From Pseudomonadota bacterium (GTDB lineage Bacteria > Desulfobacterota > Desulfobulbia > Desulfobulbales > Desulfobulbaceae), in NCBI GenBank assembly GCA_009778235.1, contig WRKE01000303.1, forward strand, positions 1 through 16,996: a stretch of 16,996 nt of DNA, read 5' to 3'. Positions 8,654 to 16,893 of this stretch are shown in pieces. The first letter of the stretch is position 1. Every line of letters starts with the position of its first letter. Made by a program: the position numbers and the translations under genes. The notes beneath the pieces are model-generated. The model saw nothing but the letters and a program-made list of their open reading frames with translations, made no database searches and was not told the DNA's origin.

Positions 8654-11188
8654 ATGGAAAAGCTGATCCGCCGCTGCACCGACAACCTGTTGGTCAGTGC
8701 TGCGGTCTGTTTCATTGCCGGTGCCAGCGTCGCTTTTCATCTCACCTCCTGGGAGCCGGTCAGTTGGCGACAACTGGCCATTGTCGCCGCCCCTTTGTCC
8801 CTGCCCCTGCTCGCCTTCCTGTTCATCCGCCGCCAGCGGTCCCTGGCAGTACTTTTCATTTTTTTTCTGAGTGGTCTGGCGCATACCTATGCGGCATTGC
8901 AACCCGTCGACGATCCGCACCATATCGCCACCCTGGTCACCCAGCCAACCAAGGTGACGCTGGTCGGCCGGATGCTGACCATGGCCGAATATGACGGCGA
9001 GCGGACCCGATGGAATCTGGACAGTGAAGCGCTGCTGGTGCACGACCACAACGCCCCCGCCGAATTCCAACCCATCCGGGGCAAAGTCCGGCTCACGGTC
9101 CCCGGGGCCATTGACCGGGAATTCATTCCGGGCAAGAAGATCATGGTCATTGCCACCGTGGACCGCATCCGCAACTACCAGACCCCTGGAGCCTTTGATT
9201 ATCACTTGCACATGGCGGCGCAGGATATTTTGACTACGGGCTGGGTCCAGTCACCCCATGAGATAGTGTCGGTGATGGAACCGTTGCGCTCCGGCTGGCA
9301 AGATTTTTCCTTTTACCCCGAACGAATCCGGCAGCAGGCCGCCGATTTTTTCGCCGCCCGATTCGACCGCGAGGTGACCGGATTATTCCAGGCCCTGCTG
9401 ATCGGTTCCACCGTCAACATTTCTCCCGGTCTGACTGAGGCCTTCAAAGACAACGGCTGCTTTCATATCCTGTCCATTTCCGGACTCCATCTGGGCCTGC
9501 TCGGGGCGTTCTGCGCCCTGCTGTTCACCTGGCTGCTCAAGCGAAGCACCTGGCTGCTGCTCCATGTCCATGTGCCCACCCTGGCGCTGGTGATGACCGC
9601 GCCGATGCTGCTCTTCTACACTTTCATCGCCGGTTTCAATGTCCCTGCCGTCCGCTCGCTGATCACCGCCCTGTTGGTGCTGTTTGCGGTGATGGTCCGC
9701 CGGCAGCGAACCCTGGTCCATTTGATTGCCGGCGCAGCTCTCCTGGTCCTGGCCTGGATGCCACTGGCCCTCTTCACCCCTTCTTTTCAGCTTTCCTTTG
9801 CCGCGGTCCTGTCCATCAACCTGATCTATCCCCGCCTGCCGCTGTTCCTGGCCCCGGAGAAAACGGATTCGACCTTTTCCGCCAAAATTGCCCGGGCTCT
9901 CCGCCTTCTCCAATCCCTGCTGTATGTCTCCTTGGCCGCCACCGCCGGCACCGTGCCCATCCTGCTCTACCACTTCAACCGCTTCTCCCTGATCGGGCCG
10001 GTCATGAATCTGGTGATCGAGCCGTTGCTCTGCCTGTGGACCTTGCCCTGCGGCCTGCTGGCCCTGCCCCTGATTCCGCACTTTCCGGACCTGGCCCTGC
10101 TCCTGTGCCAGGTCGGTCGGCCCGGTATCGACCTGACGATCTGGTTGTGCAAGGCCGTGGCCGAATTCCCCCATGCCTCGGCGTGGACCATCACCCCCAA
10201 TGGGGGAGAAATTGTTTTGTATTATTTCCTCCTGCTGCTTCTGCTCCGGCCAGGAAAAACCACCCGACACCTGGCGCTTGCCCTGGGCCTGGCCTTGGTG
10301 TTGACCTGCTCTTTCACGAGTTCGCTCTGGCTCCCCGAGGCCCGGCGGGAACTGACGGTCAATTTCCTCGATGTCGGCCAAGGATCATGCAGCCTGGTGC
10401 AACTGCCCGACGGCACCACTATCCTGATAGACGGCGGCGGCTACCAGACCGAACAATTCGACCCCGGTATGGGCCTGATCGCGCCCTTTCTTTGGCGCCA
10501 ACGCATCTGGCGACTTAACGAATTAATCATCACTCATCCCCACCAGGACCATTACAACGGCCTGCCCTTTGTCGCCGCCAGGTTCCGGCCGCAGCGGGCA
10601 ACCATCAACGGCGATCCGGGCGAGGAGCCGAATTATGAAACATTGATGCGGACAATCCGGGAGCAGGGCGGCGTGGTGCGGGTCGCCAAAGCCGGGGACA
10701 TACTGTATGGGGGCCGGGAGGTGGAGATCGTCTGTCTCGGCATGAACGAGGTGGAGGGACAGGCCGCGGTCGGGTCAACCAATGAGCGAAGTCTGGTAGT
10801 GCGGCTACAGTACAAAACGCGCAGCTTTCTTTTCCCGGGAGATATCGGCCAAACGAGCGAAAACAGGCTGATCCGGGCCAAGACCGCTTTACAATCCGAT
10901 GTCTTACTGGCCCCGCACCATGGCAGCCGTGCCTCGGGCAGTGCGCCCTTCATCGACACGGTCGCCCCGGCTTTGATCGTGGTTTCGGCAGGCCGGCGAA
11001 ATCAAAATACCCATCCGGCCAAAGAGCACCTCCTGCGGTGGCAACAACAAAATATCCCGGTCTTGGTTACTGACCAAGCCGGGACCGTGACCGCCAGGAC
11101 CGACGGGCAGGACCTGCGCGTCACCACCTGGACCGGAACACTCTTGTGGCTTGAGCATGGCGGCAAGGGCCAGACCCCTGGCAGGTGA
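8654..11188 (+). CDS. comEC: ComEC/Rec2-family DNA internalisation channel protein
   Basis: An 844-residue inner-membrane protein with the three-part ComEC plan. The N-terminus has membrane helices (about 13-80) and a soluble OB-like segment (about 95-200). The Competence membrane domain (about 235-555) contains HILSISGLHLGLLG (271-284). The C-terminal metallo-beta-lactamase domain (about 565-835) has LDVGQGSCSLVQLPDG (572-587), the metal-binding motif HPHQDH (628-633), PGD (728-730) and APHHGS (753-758). ComEC carries single-stranded DNA into the cytoplasm in natural transformation; the MBL-like domain is proposed to degrade the other strand. All metal ligands appear present. It lies 5 bp after waaA and is probably co-transcribed, with only a weak upstream AGGA for ribosome binding. 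With pilT nearby it suggests, but does not prove, competence. Confidence 0.93.
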   Translation: MEKLIRRCTDNLLVSAAVCFIAGASVAFHLTSWEPVSWRQLAIVAAPLSLPLLAFLFIRRQRSLAVLFIFFLSGLAHTYAALQPVDDPHHIATLVTQPTKVTLVGRMLTMAEYDGERTRWNLDSEALLVHDHNAPAEFQPIRGKVRLTVPGAIDREFIPGKKIMVIATVDRIRNYQTPGAFDYHLHMAAQDILTTGWVQSPHEIVSVMEPLRSGWQDFSFYPERIRQQAADFFAARFDREVTGLFQALLIGSTVNISPGLTEAFKDNGCFHILSISGLHLGLLGAFCALLFTWLLKRSTWLLLHVHVPTLALVMTAPMLLFYTFIAGFNVPAVRSLITALLVLFAVMVRRQRTLVHLIAGAALLVLAWMPLALFTPSFQLSFAAVLSINLIYPRLPLFLAPEKTDSTFSAKIARALRLLQSLLYVSLAATAGTVPILLYHFNRFSLIGPVMNLVIEPLLCLWTLPCGLLALPLIPHFPDLALLLCQVGRPGIDLTIWLCKAVAEFPHASAWTITPNGGEIVLYYFLLLLLLRPGKTTRHLALALGLALVLTCSFTSSLWLPEARRELTVNFLDVGQGSCSLVQLPDGTTILIDGGGYQTEQFDPGMGLIAPFLWRQRIWRLNELIITHPHQDHYNGLPFVAARFRPQRATINGDPGEEPNYETLMRTIREQGGVVRVAKAGDILYGGREVEIVCLGMNEVEGQAAVGSTNERSLVVRLQYKTRSFLFPGDIGQTSENRLIRAKTALQSDVLLAPHHGSRASGSAPFIDTVAPALIVVSAGRRNQNTHPAKEHLLRWQQQNIPVLVTDQAGTVTARTDGQDLRVTTWTGTLLWLEHGGKGQTPGR

Positions 11189-11191
11189 AAC

Positions 11192-11220
11192 TTGAAAGGC
11201 TGGAGCTAATACGGTATACT
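11192..11220 (+). promoter_or_regulatory. Near-consensus sigma70 promoter for the PilZ-domain gene
   Basis: TTGAAA (11192-11197), a 17-nt spacer and TATACT (11215-11220) give five-of-six matches to consensus at both hexamers with optimal spacing. Initiation is expected near 11227, about 40 nt before the PilZ protein start. It begins immediately after the comEC stop codon, so the PilZ gene can be expressed separately from waaA-comEC. Confidence 0.72.
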
Positions 11221-11267
11221 ACTGGATTAGGACAATAAAAATAGCTTAGTCCATGGGAGAAATTGCG

Positions 11268-11777
11268 ATGATGGCATTCGGCAGAAAATGTCCAGCCTGT
11301 GGTGGCAAAAACCTGATCGACCGAACATCAACTTCCTGGCTTGCCACCCTGCCGACCGTCCGACCGAGCGCCTGTGCCGACTGCCGCCAGCATCTTGTCC
11401 TGCTGGCTGCCTTTGCGATCGGCAGCAAGGAGCAGCGCCATTCCCTCCGCGCCAGGATGCCGCCGTTCTTCCTCATCCGTATCCCGGCCACCAACCAATA
11501 CGCCCGCATCCAAAACATCAGCGAAGGCGGCCTCTGCTTCGACCTGGATCACAAGGCCCGCCCCCTAACCAGCCATTTGCTCGAGCTGGACATCTTCAAC
11601 TGCAGCAACAACACCACCTTGGAGCGGATTCCGGCGGAACTCGTCTCCACCACCGAGCAGGTGGTGGAGAACAAATGCTTCAAAACCAGGATCCTCAACA
11701 ACCGCACCCGGTTCGTCAACCTCAACCAGGCGCAGCGCAAGGTGCTAGCCACCTGCATGCAACAGTACGGCTTTTAG
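11268..11777 (+). CDS. Zinc-ribbon and PilZ-domain protein
   Basis: A 169-residue cytoplasmic protein with no membrane segment strong enough to call. The N-terminus has two CxxC pairs, C8/C11 and C36/C39, which read as a zinc ribbon. A PilZ-like domain follows (about 54-165): R57HSLR61 matches the c-di-GMP-binding RxxxR, and N83ISEGG88 matches (D/N)xSxxG about 22 residues later. PilZ proteins bind cyclic di-GMP and change the activity of partners in motility, pili or exopolysaccharide. Both binding motifs are intact, so nucleotide binding is likely. ATG 11268 has GGGAG 8 nt upstream; an in-frame ATG at 11253 (five residues earlier) is possible but has no clear Shine-Dalgarno. It has its own strong promoter and converges on pilT with a 23-bp gap. 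The partner is unknown. Confidence 0.78.
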   Translation: MMAFGRKCPACGGKNLIDRTSTSWLATLPTVRPSACADCRQHLVLLAAFAIGSKEQRHSLRARMPPFFLIRIPATNQYARIQNISEGGLCFDLDHKARPLTSHLLELDIFNCSNNTTLERIPAELVSTTEQVVENKCFKTRILNNRTRFVNLNQAQRKVLATCMQQYGF

Positions 11778-11800
11778 TTTGATTCCTGGATCTCCCTCGC

Positions 11801-12883
11801 TCAGATCTCGGTGAAATCCGCAGGTTGACGGCGAAGGAACTTCAGAAAACGCGCCTTCTCATAGCAGTTGGTGTAGGCATCATCGGCGCTGATCTTCTTC
11901 TTCTCCAGCAGTTCAAAAATCGCATCATCCAAGGTCTGCATGCCGAACTTCTTGCCGGTCTGCATGACCGAGGGGATCTGATAGGTCTTGCCCTCGCGGA
12001 TCAGGTTGCGAGCCGCCGCCGTACAAATCAGGATTTCCAGCGCCGCCACCCGCCCAGGGATGTCGACCCGCTTGAACAAGGTCTGCGCGACCACGGCCCG
12101 CAAGGCGTCGGCCAAGGTGGATCGCACCTGCTCCTGCTGGTTGGCGGGAAAAATTTCCACCACCCGGTCCACAGTCTTCATGGCATTGATGGTATGCATG
12201 GTGCTGAACACCAGGTGCCCGGTCATGGCCGCCTCCATGGCCAGCGACACGGTCTCCAGGTCGCGCAGCTCACCGACCAAGATGATGTCCGGATCCTCAC
12301 GCAGCGCCCCACGGAGGGCGGCGGAGAAACTCTTGGTATGGGTGCCCACCTCCCGGTGATTGATGACGCAACTCTGGCTTTTATGCACAAACTCGATGGG
12401 ATCCTCAATGGTGAGGACATGGTCTTTCCTGGTCCGATTGCACTCGTCCAGGATCGCGGCCAGGGTGGTTGATTTACCCGAACCGGTCGGACCGGTGACC
12501 AGCACCAGCCCTTTGGGCAAGGAGGCCAGCCGCGACACCACCTTGGGCAGCCCCAACTGCTCGCAGGTCAGGATTTCACTGGGAATCTCGCGGAATACCG
12601 CGCCGATACCATATTTTTGCTGATAAAAATTGCACCGGTAGCGGGCCAGCCCTGGAATCTCGTAACCGAAATCGAGGTCGCCGCGTTCCTCGAAAACCTT
12701 GATTTTGTCCTCCGGGCAAATCTCATAGAGCATGCTTTTTAAGTAATCGTTATCAAGCACCTTGAACTTCACGCGCTCCATATCGCCCCGGACACGTAAA
12801 AGCGGCTGCTGCCCGGAAGTCAAATGAAGATCGGAAGCGCCTTCATCATTCATCAACTTGAAAAAAGCATCAATTTGGGCCAT
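11801..12883 (-). CDS. pilT: Type IV pilus retraction ATPase PilT
   Basis: A 360-residue secretion-superfamily ATPase that drives pilus retraction at the cytoplasmic base of the type IV pilus. The N-terminal PAS-like domain has GASDLHLTSGQQPLLRVRG (15-33). The RecA-like domain has Walker A GPTGSGKST (131-139), the Asp box TIEDPIEFVH (158-167), Walker B with catalytic glutamate in DPDIILVGELRD (197-208, E205), and the His box FSTMHT (226-231). AARNLIRE (290-297) corresponds to PilT's characteristic AIRNLIRE, which separates it from PilB. The length is slightly above the classical 344 residues, through a C-terminal tail. ATG 12883 has GAGGAG 8 nt upstream. It lies 89 bp downstream of the GGDEF-like/TPR gene on the same strand; no other pilus gene is in the window, so a PilT2 or PilU-like paralogue remains possible. 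Confidence 0.93.
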   Translation of the reverse strand: MAQIDAFFKLMNDEGASDLHLTSGQQPLLRVRGDMERVKFKVLDNDYLKSMLYEICPEDKIKVFEERGDLDFGYEIPGLARYRCNFYQQKYGIGAVFREIPSEILTCEQLGLPKVVSRLASLPKGLVLVTGPTGSGKSTTLAAILDECNRTRKDHVLTIEDPIEFVHKSQSCVINHREVGTHTKSFSAALRGALREDPDIILVGELRDLETVSLAMEAAMTGHLVFSTMHTINAMKTVDRVVEIFPANQQEQVRSTLADALRAVVAQTLFKRVDIPGRVAALEILICTAAARNLIREGKTYQIPSVMQTGKKFGMQTLDDAIFELLEKKKISADDAYTNCYEKARFLKFLRRQPADFTEI

Positions 12884-12972
12884 AGGTGCTGCTCCTCATG
12901 CATTGTTCGCTGAAAACCCACAAGTTGTTCCAGTTGCAGGTTAGCAGAAATATCCGTTGATGTTGAAGCATT

Positions 12973-15138
12973 TCATGCGTGATCAGCAAGTTTTCTTGCA
13001 AGCTCGCCTCGAGCTGAAGACCGGGATCGGACTCCGGAGGTTGTCAATTCGGCGAGCGCCGCCCTGGCCCGCTCCGCCTGGGACATAGTGCAGGTTTTGG
13101 CGGCCATCGCCTGATTGAAACAGTGTTTCGCCCGAGCCCTTTTTTTGCCCAGCACATGGAGCCGGCCGGCCAGCAACAGCCCCTCAACATGGTTGCGCTG
13201 CAATTGCTGGCATTGTCTGACCGCGGCACCGGCCCCGGCGAGGTCCCCGATATAAAGCAAAGCGCGGCCCAGCCGATACCAGTGATCCGGGTTAAAATTA
13301 TCCAGCGCCAGCGCCTTGCGGCACAAGGTCAAGCCGATGTCGTTGCCCTCTCCCTGCTCTACGTACAACAATCCCAGCGTACTGAGCGAGACGCTGTCCT
13401 GGGGAAAAAGCTGCAAGGCCCGCTGACAGGCCCTGATTGCCTCCTCGCCTCGTCCATTTTCCCAATAGCTCTGACCCAGCAGACGGAACAGGAGAAACTC
13501 CCGGCCACTGCCGGGATACCCCCGCCAATGCTCAAAAACTGCCAAGGCCTTGGCATGCTCACCCAGCTCGGCGTAGAGTTTGCCCAAAGGCAGGAGCAAC
13601 TCTTGTGGTGCGGCCTTGCTTTGAGCAAGCACCTGGTAGGCCTTTTCGAAACACTCCAATGCCTTTTCTCGCCATCCCAGGGTTTGCTGCACATGCCCGA
13701 GGTTGACCAGGGCCATGTAATTGGCCGGATCTTTGTCTAACACCTCCTTAAAACAGGCGGATGCTTGCCGTTCCTGGCCGCATTCCACTAAGGCCACGCC
13801 CAGGCTGTTAATCAAGTTCGCATCTCCGGGCCGCAAACGGAGCCCTCGGCGGTATTCACGAATGGCGGCCCGGTAATCGCCTTCCTCAAAGAAGAAATCA
13901 CCGCTGACATTGAGGCTGACCTGGTCAAAAATCGTGGTCATTCCGGGACCAAGGAACGAACCGTGCATCAAAGCCTTGAGGCTGTTGCCGGGGATGTCGC
14001 TTTTGGCGTAGTCCAAACAGGGCCAGGACGCGACCCCGACAGCCAGCGAATCATGGCTGCAATACTGACGGCAATATCCTCTGATGGCCTCAACCGCCCG
14101 TTTGATCGCAGCTTCGTCGGCCTCCGGCAAGATGAACAGGGCCAGATGCTCCTCTGCACCGAGGAAATCGCCTTGGCCAGCGTCCATGACCTCAGGCCAC
14201 GCCGCAACCGTTGCCGATTGTCCACCTGCATCCTGCCTGGCAAGCAGCACGAGGGTGAACCGGGAGAGCCCTCGCCAGTGCTGCTTCAGCCGTGCCAGCA
14301 CAGTGGGCTGCCTCAACTGGAAGGGATGGGGAAAACGCTCGTCAATGGTATCGATATCGCACAACCCGAAAGGACCACGTTTTTCAGCCAGGGCCAGGGC
14401 GCGCCAGAGGCGATCCAACATATTGGCCACAAACGGGCATTCGCCGCCGCCTACCTGGGCAAACCCGATCTGCACCCTGCTCAGCCCCTCCTGCTTCAGT
14501 TGGCGCTGCAGATAGTGGGCCGTTTTCATGGCTTGTTCTCGATTTTCCGCGGGCAGCAGCACCCCGAACACGCCGTAGCCGAACGAAAAACAGTGCATCC
14601 GGGTCAGCGCTTGCAACAGGTCGGCGATCTCCCGCAACTTTTGGATGTTACCCGCTGCGGTCCGTCGGTAAAAGGCCGTGTTCAGCAAAAGGAAAAAAAC
14701 CGGGCCGCTGCCACTCTCCTCCTGCAGAAAGGCCATGGCCGCGCGCCGGTTGTACAAGTCGGCCTCGGGATCGATATACCCCCAATGCACCAATTCAAGC
14801 TCTGGAAGCAAGGTCGCCCGCATCTCCCGCAACCACCGGCCCGACATCTTCCGCAACAAGGCGGGATCGACATCGCCGATCACCACGGCGACGCACTCTC
14901 CCGAAGGCAATTCCAGCGGAACGACCAACTGGTCACCCCGCATGCCGGGTTCGCGGGAGGCAATCGCTTCCGGCGGGGATGCCTGAGCTGCTTGCGCCGC
15001 CAGAGCCTGGTCCAAAGGGCAAAGCGAGCCGTCGGCGGCAAAAGCGGCAAAGGTGACGCTGGCGGGAACGGGCAGAAGCCGCAATACTTCTTCGGCCATG
15101 GGCCGGTGCAGGATATACAGAGCACTCAGGGAGAGCAT
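12973..15138 (-). CDS. Tandem degenerate GGDEF-like plus TPR protein
   Basis: A 721-residue protein I do not recognise as a named family. Residues 1-120 are not assigned. Residues 126-265 look like a GGDEF fold: DLYNRR near its start, then FGYGVFGVLLP (186-196) where active enzymes have YGGDEFALLLP, then VQIGFAQV and a WRALALAEKRG helix. Residues 290-405 look like a second copy, with GAEEHLALFILP (327-338) at the signature site, SLAVGVASWP (364-373), and NSLKALMHGSFLGPG (385-399). Neither has the catalytic residues, so diguanylate cyclase activity is unlikely. About eight TPR units fill 407-680 and probably bind a protein partner. No signal peptide or clear membrane span is evident. ATG 15138 lacks a good Shine-Dalgarno; a start at the downstream ATG (MAEEVLR) is possible. 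It lies between selA (54-bp gap) and pilT. Confidence 0.7.
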   Translation of the reverse strand: MLSLSALYILHRPMAEEVLRLLPVPASVTFAAFAADGSLCPLDQALAAQAAQASPPEAIASREPGMRGDQLVVPLELPSGECVAVVIGDVDPALLRKMSGRWLREMRATLLPELELVHWGYIDPEADLYNRRAAMAFLQEESGSGPVFFLLLNTAFYRRTAAGNIQKLREIADLLQALTRMHCFSFGYGVFGVLLPAENREQAMKTAHYLQRQLKQEGLSRVQIGFAQVGGGECPFVANMLDRLWRALALAEKRGPFGLCDIDTIDERFPHPFQLRQPTVLARLKQHWRGLSRFTLVLLARQDAGGQSATVAAWPEVMDAGQGDFLGAEEHLALFILPEADEAAIKRAVEAIRGYCRQYCSHDSLAVGVASWPCLDYAKSDIPGNSLKALMHGSFLGPGMTTIFDQVSLNVSGDFFFEEGDYRAAIREYRRGLRLRPGDANLINSLGVALVECGQERQASACFKEVLDKDPANYMALVNLGHVQQTLGWREKALECFEKAYQVLAQSKAAPQELLLPLGKLYAELGEHAKALAVFEHWRGYPGSGREFLLFRLLGQSYWENGRGEEAIRACQRALQLFPQDSVSLSTLGLLYVEQGEGNDIGLTLCRKALALDNFNPDHWYRLGRALLYIGDLAGAGAAVRQCQQLQRNHVEGLLLAGRLHVLGKKRARAKHCFNQAMAAKTCTMSQAERARAALAELTTSGVRSRSSARGELARKLADHA

Positions 15139-15192
15139 GTCAGTTCGTAAGGGGTACGGGTTGCAGAAAAATTACAGAAAATTGCGCCAGGT

Positions 15193-16620
15193 TCAGGCCT
15201 GTTCACCCTTGCCCGGTTGCAGAGCGGCCTTAAGGCCAGCAAGCAGGAAATCGATTTCGTCAAAAGCGATCGTCCGGAGATCGAACAGCAGCCGGTCGGC
15301 TTCCACCCTGCCAATGATCGGAATGGTCCCTTGCCGCAATCTCCGTTCCAACTGGCTGATTTTGACGCCAATGGGTTCCACGGCCACGGCCCAACTGGCC
15401 AAATTCTGCTCCGGCATGGCGCCGCCGCCGACCTGGGAGCAAATGCTTAAGACGGTAAACACAGCAGAGTCGGCCAGCAGGGCATTGCATTGCTTGCACA
15501 GGGTCTGGGCTCGCTCGGCCAGGACTGCTTCGGGAAGTGCGATCATCGCCAGGGTGGGGATTTCCCGCAGCGCCTGCGCTTCATCAAGGTACAATCTAAG
15601 CACCGATTCCAGCGCAGCCAGGGTCAACTTGTCGATGCGCAAGGCCCGGTTCAGCGGGTTGTTCTTGATTTGATCGAGGTACTGTTTTCGTCCCACCAGG
15701 ATTCCGGCCTGCGGTCCGCCCAACAGCTTGTCTCCGCTGAAGGTCACGATGTCCATGCCGCCGGTCACTGCCTCCTGGACCGTCGGCTCTTTGCTCAGGC
15801 CGAACCGGCTCAAGTCGATCAGACAACCAGAGCCGAGATCCTCCATCACCGGAATCTCATGTTCTTTCCCCAGCCGAATCAACTCAGCATTGTTCACCTC
15901 GCTGGTAAAGCCGACAATCCGATAATTGCTGCAATGGACTCGAAGCAGCAATCCGGTGTCGCCAGTAATTGCCTCCTGGTAGTCGCGCAGATGGGTCCGG
16001 TTGGTGGTGCCGACCTCCACCAGGCGAGCCCCACTTCGCCGCATGATATCGGGAATGCGGAAGGAGCCGCCGATTTCCACCAGTTGTCCGCGGGAGACGA
16101 TCACCTCTTTGCCGCTGGCCAGGGTCTCCAGGGCAAGCAACACCGCGGCCGCATTGTTGTTGACCACCAACGCCGCTTCGGCGCCGGTCAGCTCGCAGAG
16201 CAATCCTTCGACGTGCTGATAGCGAGACCCGCGCTTGCCCGTATCCAGATTCAATTCCAGGTTCGTATAGCTGGCGCCGACCGCGGAAAGCGCCTCCATT
16301 GCCGCCATGGGCAGCAGTGAACGGCCCAGATTGGTGTGGACGATCACGCCGGTGCCGTTGATGACGCGCCGTACGCCCAGACCATGATAATGGCGAACAT
16401 AGTGGACCAATTCGTCCAGCAACCGCTGGCGGTCGGACAATAAGCCTCTGGTTGCCTGATCGGTCTGGATCGACTGCCGGACAATATCCAAAAAGTGGCG
16501 AACGCAAAACTTGAGCCGCTGCAGGGGAATGTCGTCCAGGGTTTTCGATGCGATGAGCCACCCCATGCAGTCGTTCACACTGGGTATCTCTCTGAAAATA
16601 GATTGTTGCTGCGGGTTCAT
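15193..16620 (-). CDS. selA: L-seryl-tRNA(Sec) selenium transferase (selenocysteine synthase)
   Basis: A 475-residue PLP enzyme that converts Ser-tRNA(Sec) to Sec-tRNA(Sec) using selenophosphate, needed for UGA-encoded selenocysteine. The N-terminal region begins IFREIPSVN as in other SelA proteins. VINGTGVIVHTNLGRSLL (86-103), NLELNLDTGKRGSRY (120-134), VVNNNAAAVLLAL (152-164) and SGDKLLGGPQAGI (295-307) are highly diagnostic. K298 is the predicted PLP lysine, matching E. coli K295. The length is usual. ATG 16620 fits the family, though no strong Shine-Dalgarno is visible. selB, selD and the Sec-tRNA gene are not in the window. SelA means the organism makes selenoproteins; with mogA at the other end, formate dehydrogenase maturation is a reasonable but unproved reading. 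Confidence 0.95.
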   Translation of the reverse strand: MNPQQQSIFREIPSVNDCMGWLIASKTLDDIPLQRLKFCVRHFLDIVRQSIQTDQATRGLLSDRQRLLDELVHYVRHYHGLGVRRVINGTGVIVHTNLGRSLLPMAAMEALSAVGASYTNLELNLDTGKRGSRYQHVEGLLCELTGAEAALVVNNNAAAVLLALETLASGKEVIVSRGQLVEIGGSFRIPDIMRRSGARLVEVGTTNRTHLRDYQEAITGDTGLLLRVHCSNYRIVGFTSEVNNAELIRLGKEHEIPVMEDLGSGCLIDLSRFGLSKEPTVQEAVTGGMDIVTFSGDKLLGGPQAGILVGRKQYLDQIKNNPLNRALRIDKLTLAALESVLRLYLDEAQALREIPTLAMIALPEAVLAERAQTLCKQCNALLADSAVFTVLSICSQVGGGAMPEQNLASWAVAVEPIGVKISQLERRLRQGTIPIIGRVEADRLLFDLRTIAFDEIDFLLAGLKAALQPGKGEQA

Positions 16621-16696
16621 GCGGAATACCGGCTAGGCGCCTCGTACATAAAAAGGCATAAAGCTTCAGGACCATCTTCATGTCACAGGTTTAGGT

Positions 16697-16726
16697 ATCG
16701 TACGCCAAAGCAACTGCAGAAAGCAA
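16697..16726 (-). promoter_or_regulatory. Weak candidate promoter for selA
   Basis: On the minus strand, TTGCTT (16726-16721), an 18-nt spacer and TACGAT (16702-16697) would start transcription near 16690, about 70 nt before the selA start codon. Each hexamer carries two mismatches, so the match is modest. Confidence 0.28.
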
Positions 16727-16797
16727 TCAAAAAACAAAACAAATTCGACCTGTTGAAAACAAAGCTCAGGCAAAGCCAATCAAAACGAAAAAAGTCG

Positions 16798-16826
16798 TTG
16801 ACATCCACCGGTGGTTTTTGTATTTT
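16798..16826 (+). promoter_or_regulatory. Strong sigma70 promoter P1 with UP-like A-tract
   Basis: Perfect -35 TTGACA (16798-16803), a 17-nt spacer, and -10 TATTTT (16821-16826) predict a start near 16833. Upstream A-tracts at 16782-16793 sit where an UP element would bind the RNA polymerase alpha subunit. The spacer contains a perfect 10-bp palindrome, CCACCGGTGG (16805-16814), a position where a repressor could act. It points rightward, away from selA. Confidence 0.68.
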
Positions 16827-16893
16827 CGGCCTCCGTTGTCCCAAGGGAATGCAGGCGCGCTACGGCAAAAAGCGAAACGCGCCGAAAAAAGCA

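Noticed and set aside
9383..10381. Long open frame antisense to comEC.
   Set aside because: Same compositional shadow (Q-, G- and E-rich with no motifs), while the comEC frame has complete domain signatures.
11778..11800. Possible bidirectional terminator between the convergent PilZ and pilT genes.
   Set aside because: Only a GATCT/AGATC 5-bp match with no T-run; too weak to call.
13963..15150. Open frame of about 395 codons antisense to the GGDEF-like/TPR gene.
   Set aside because: No motifs and H-, Q- and P-rich shadow composition; the minus-strand frame shows regular TPR periodicity across its length.
15176..15212. CAGGCCTG dyad at the end of selA with T-rich DNA after it (minus strand), considered as a terminator.
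   Set aside because: The palindrome has no loop and flanking bases do not pair, so no stable hairpin forms.
16854..16883. GGCGCG/CGCGCC inverted repeat followed by an A-run, considered as a terminator.
   Set aside because: The loop is 18 nt, and on the plus strand the run is A rather than T; on the minus strand the T-run precedes the stem. Neither fits an intrinsic terminator.
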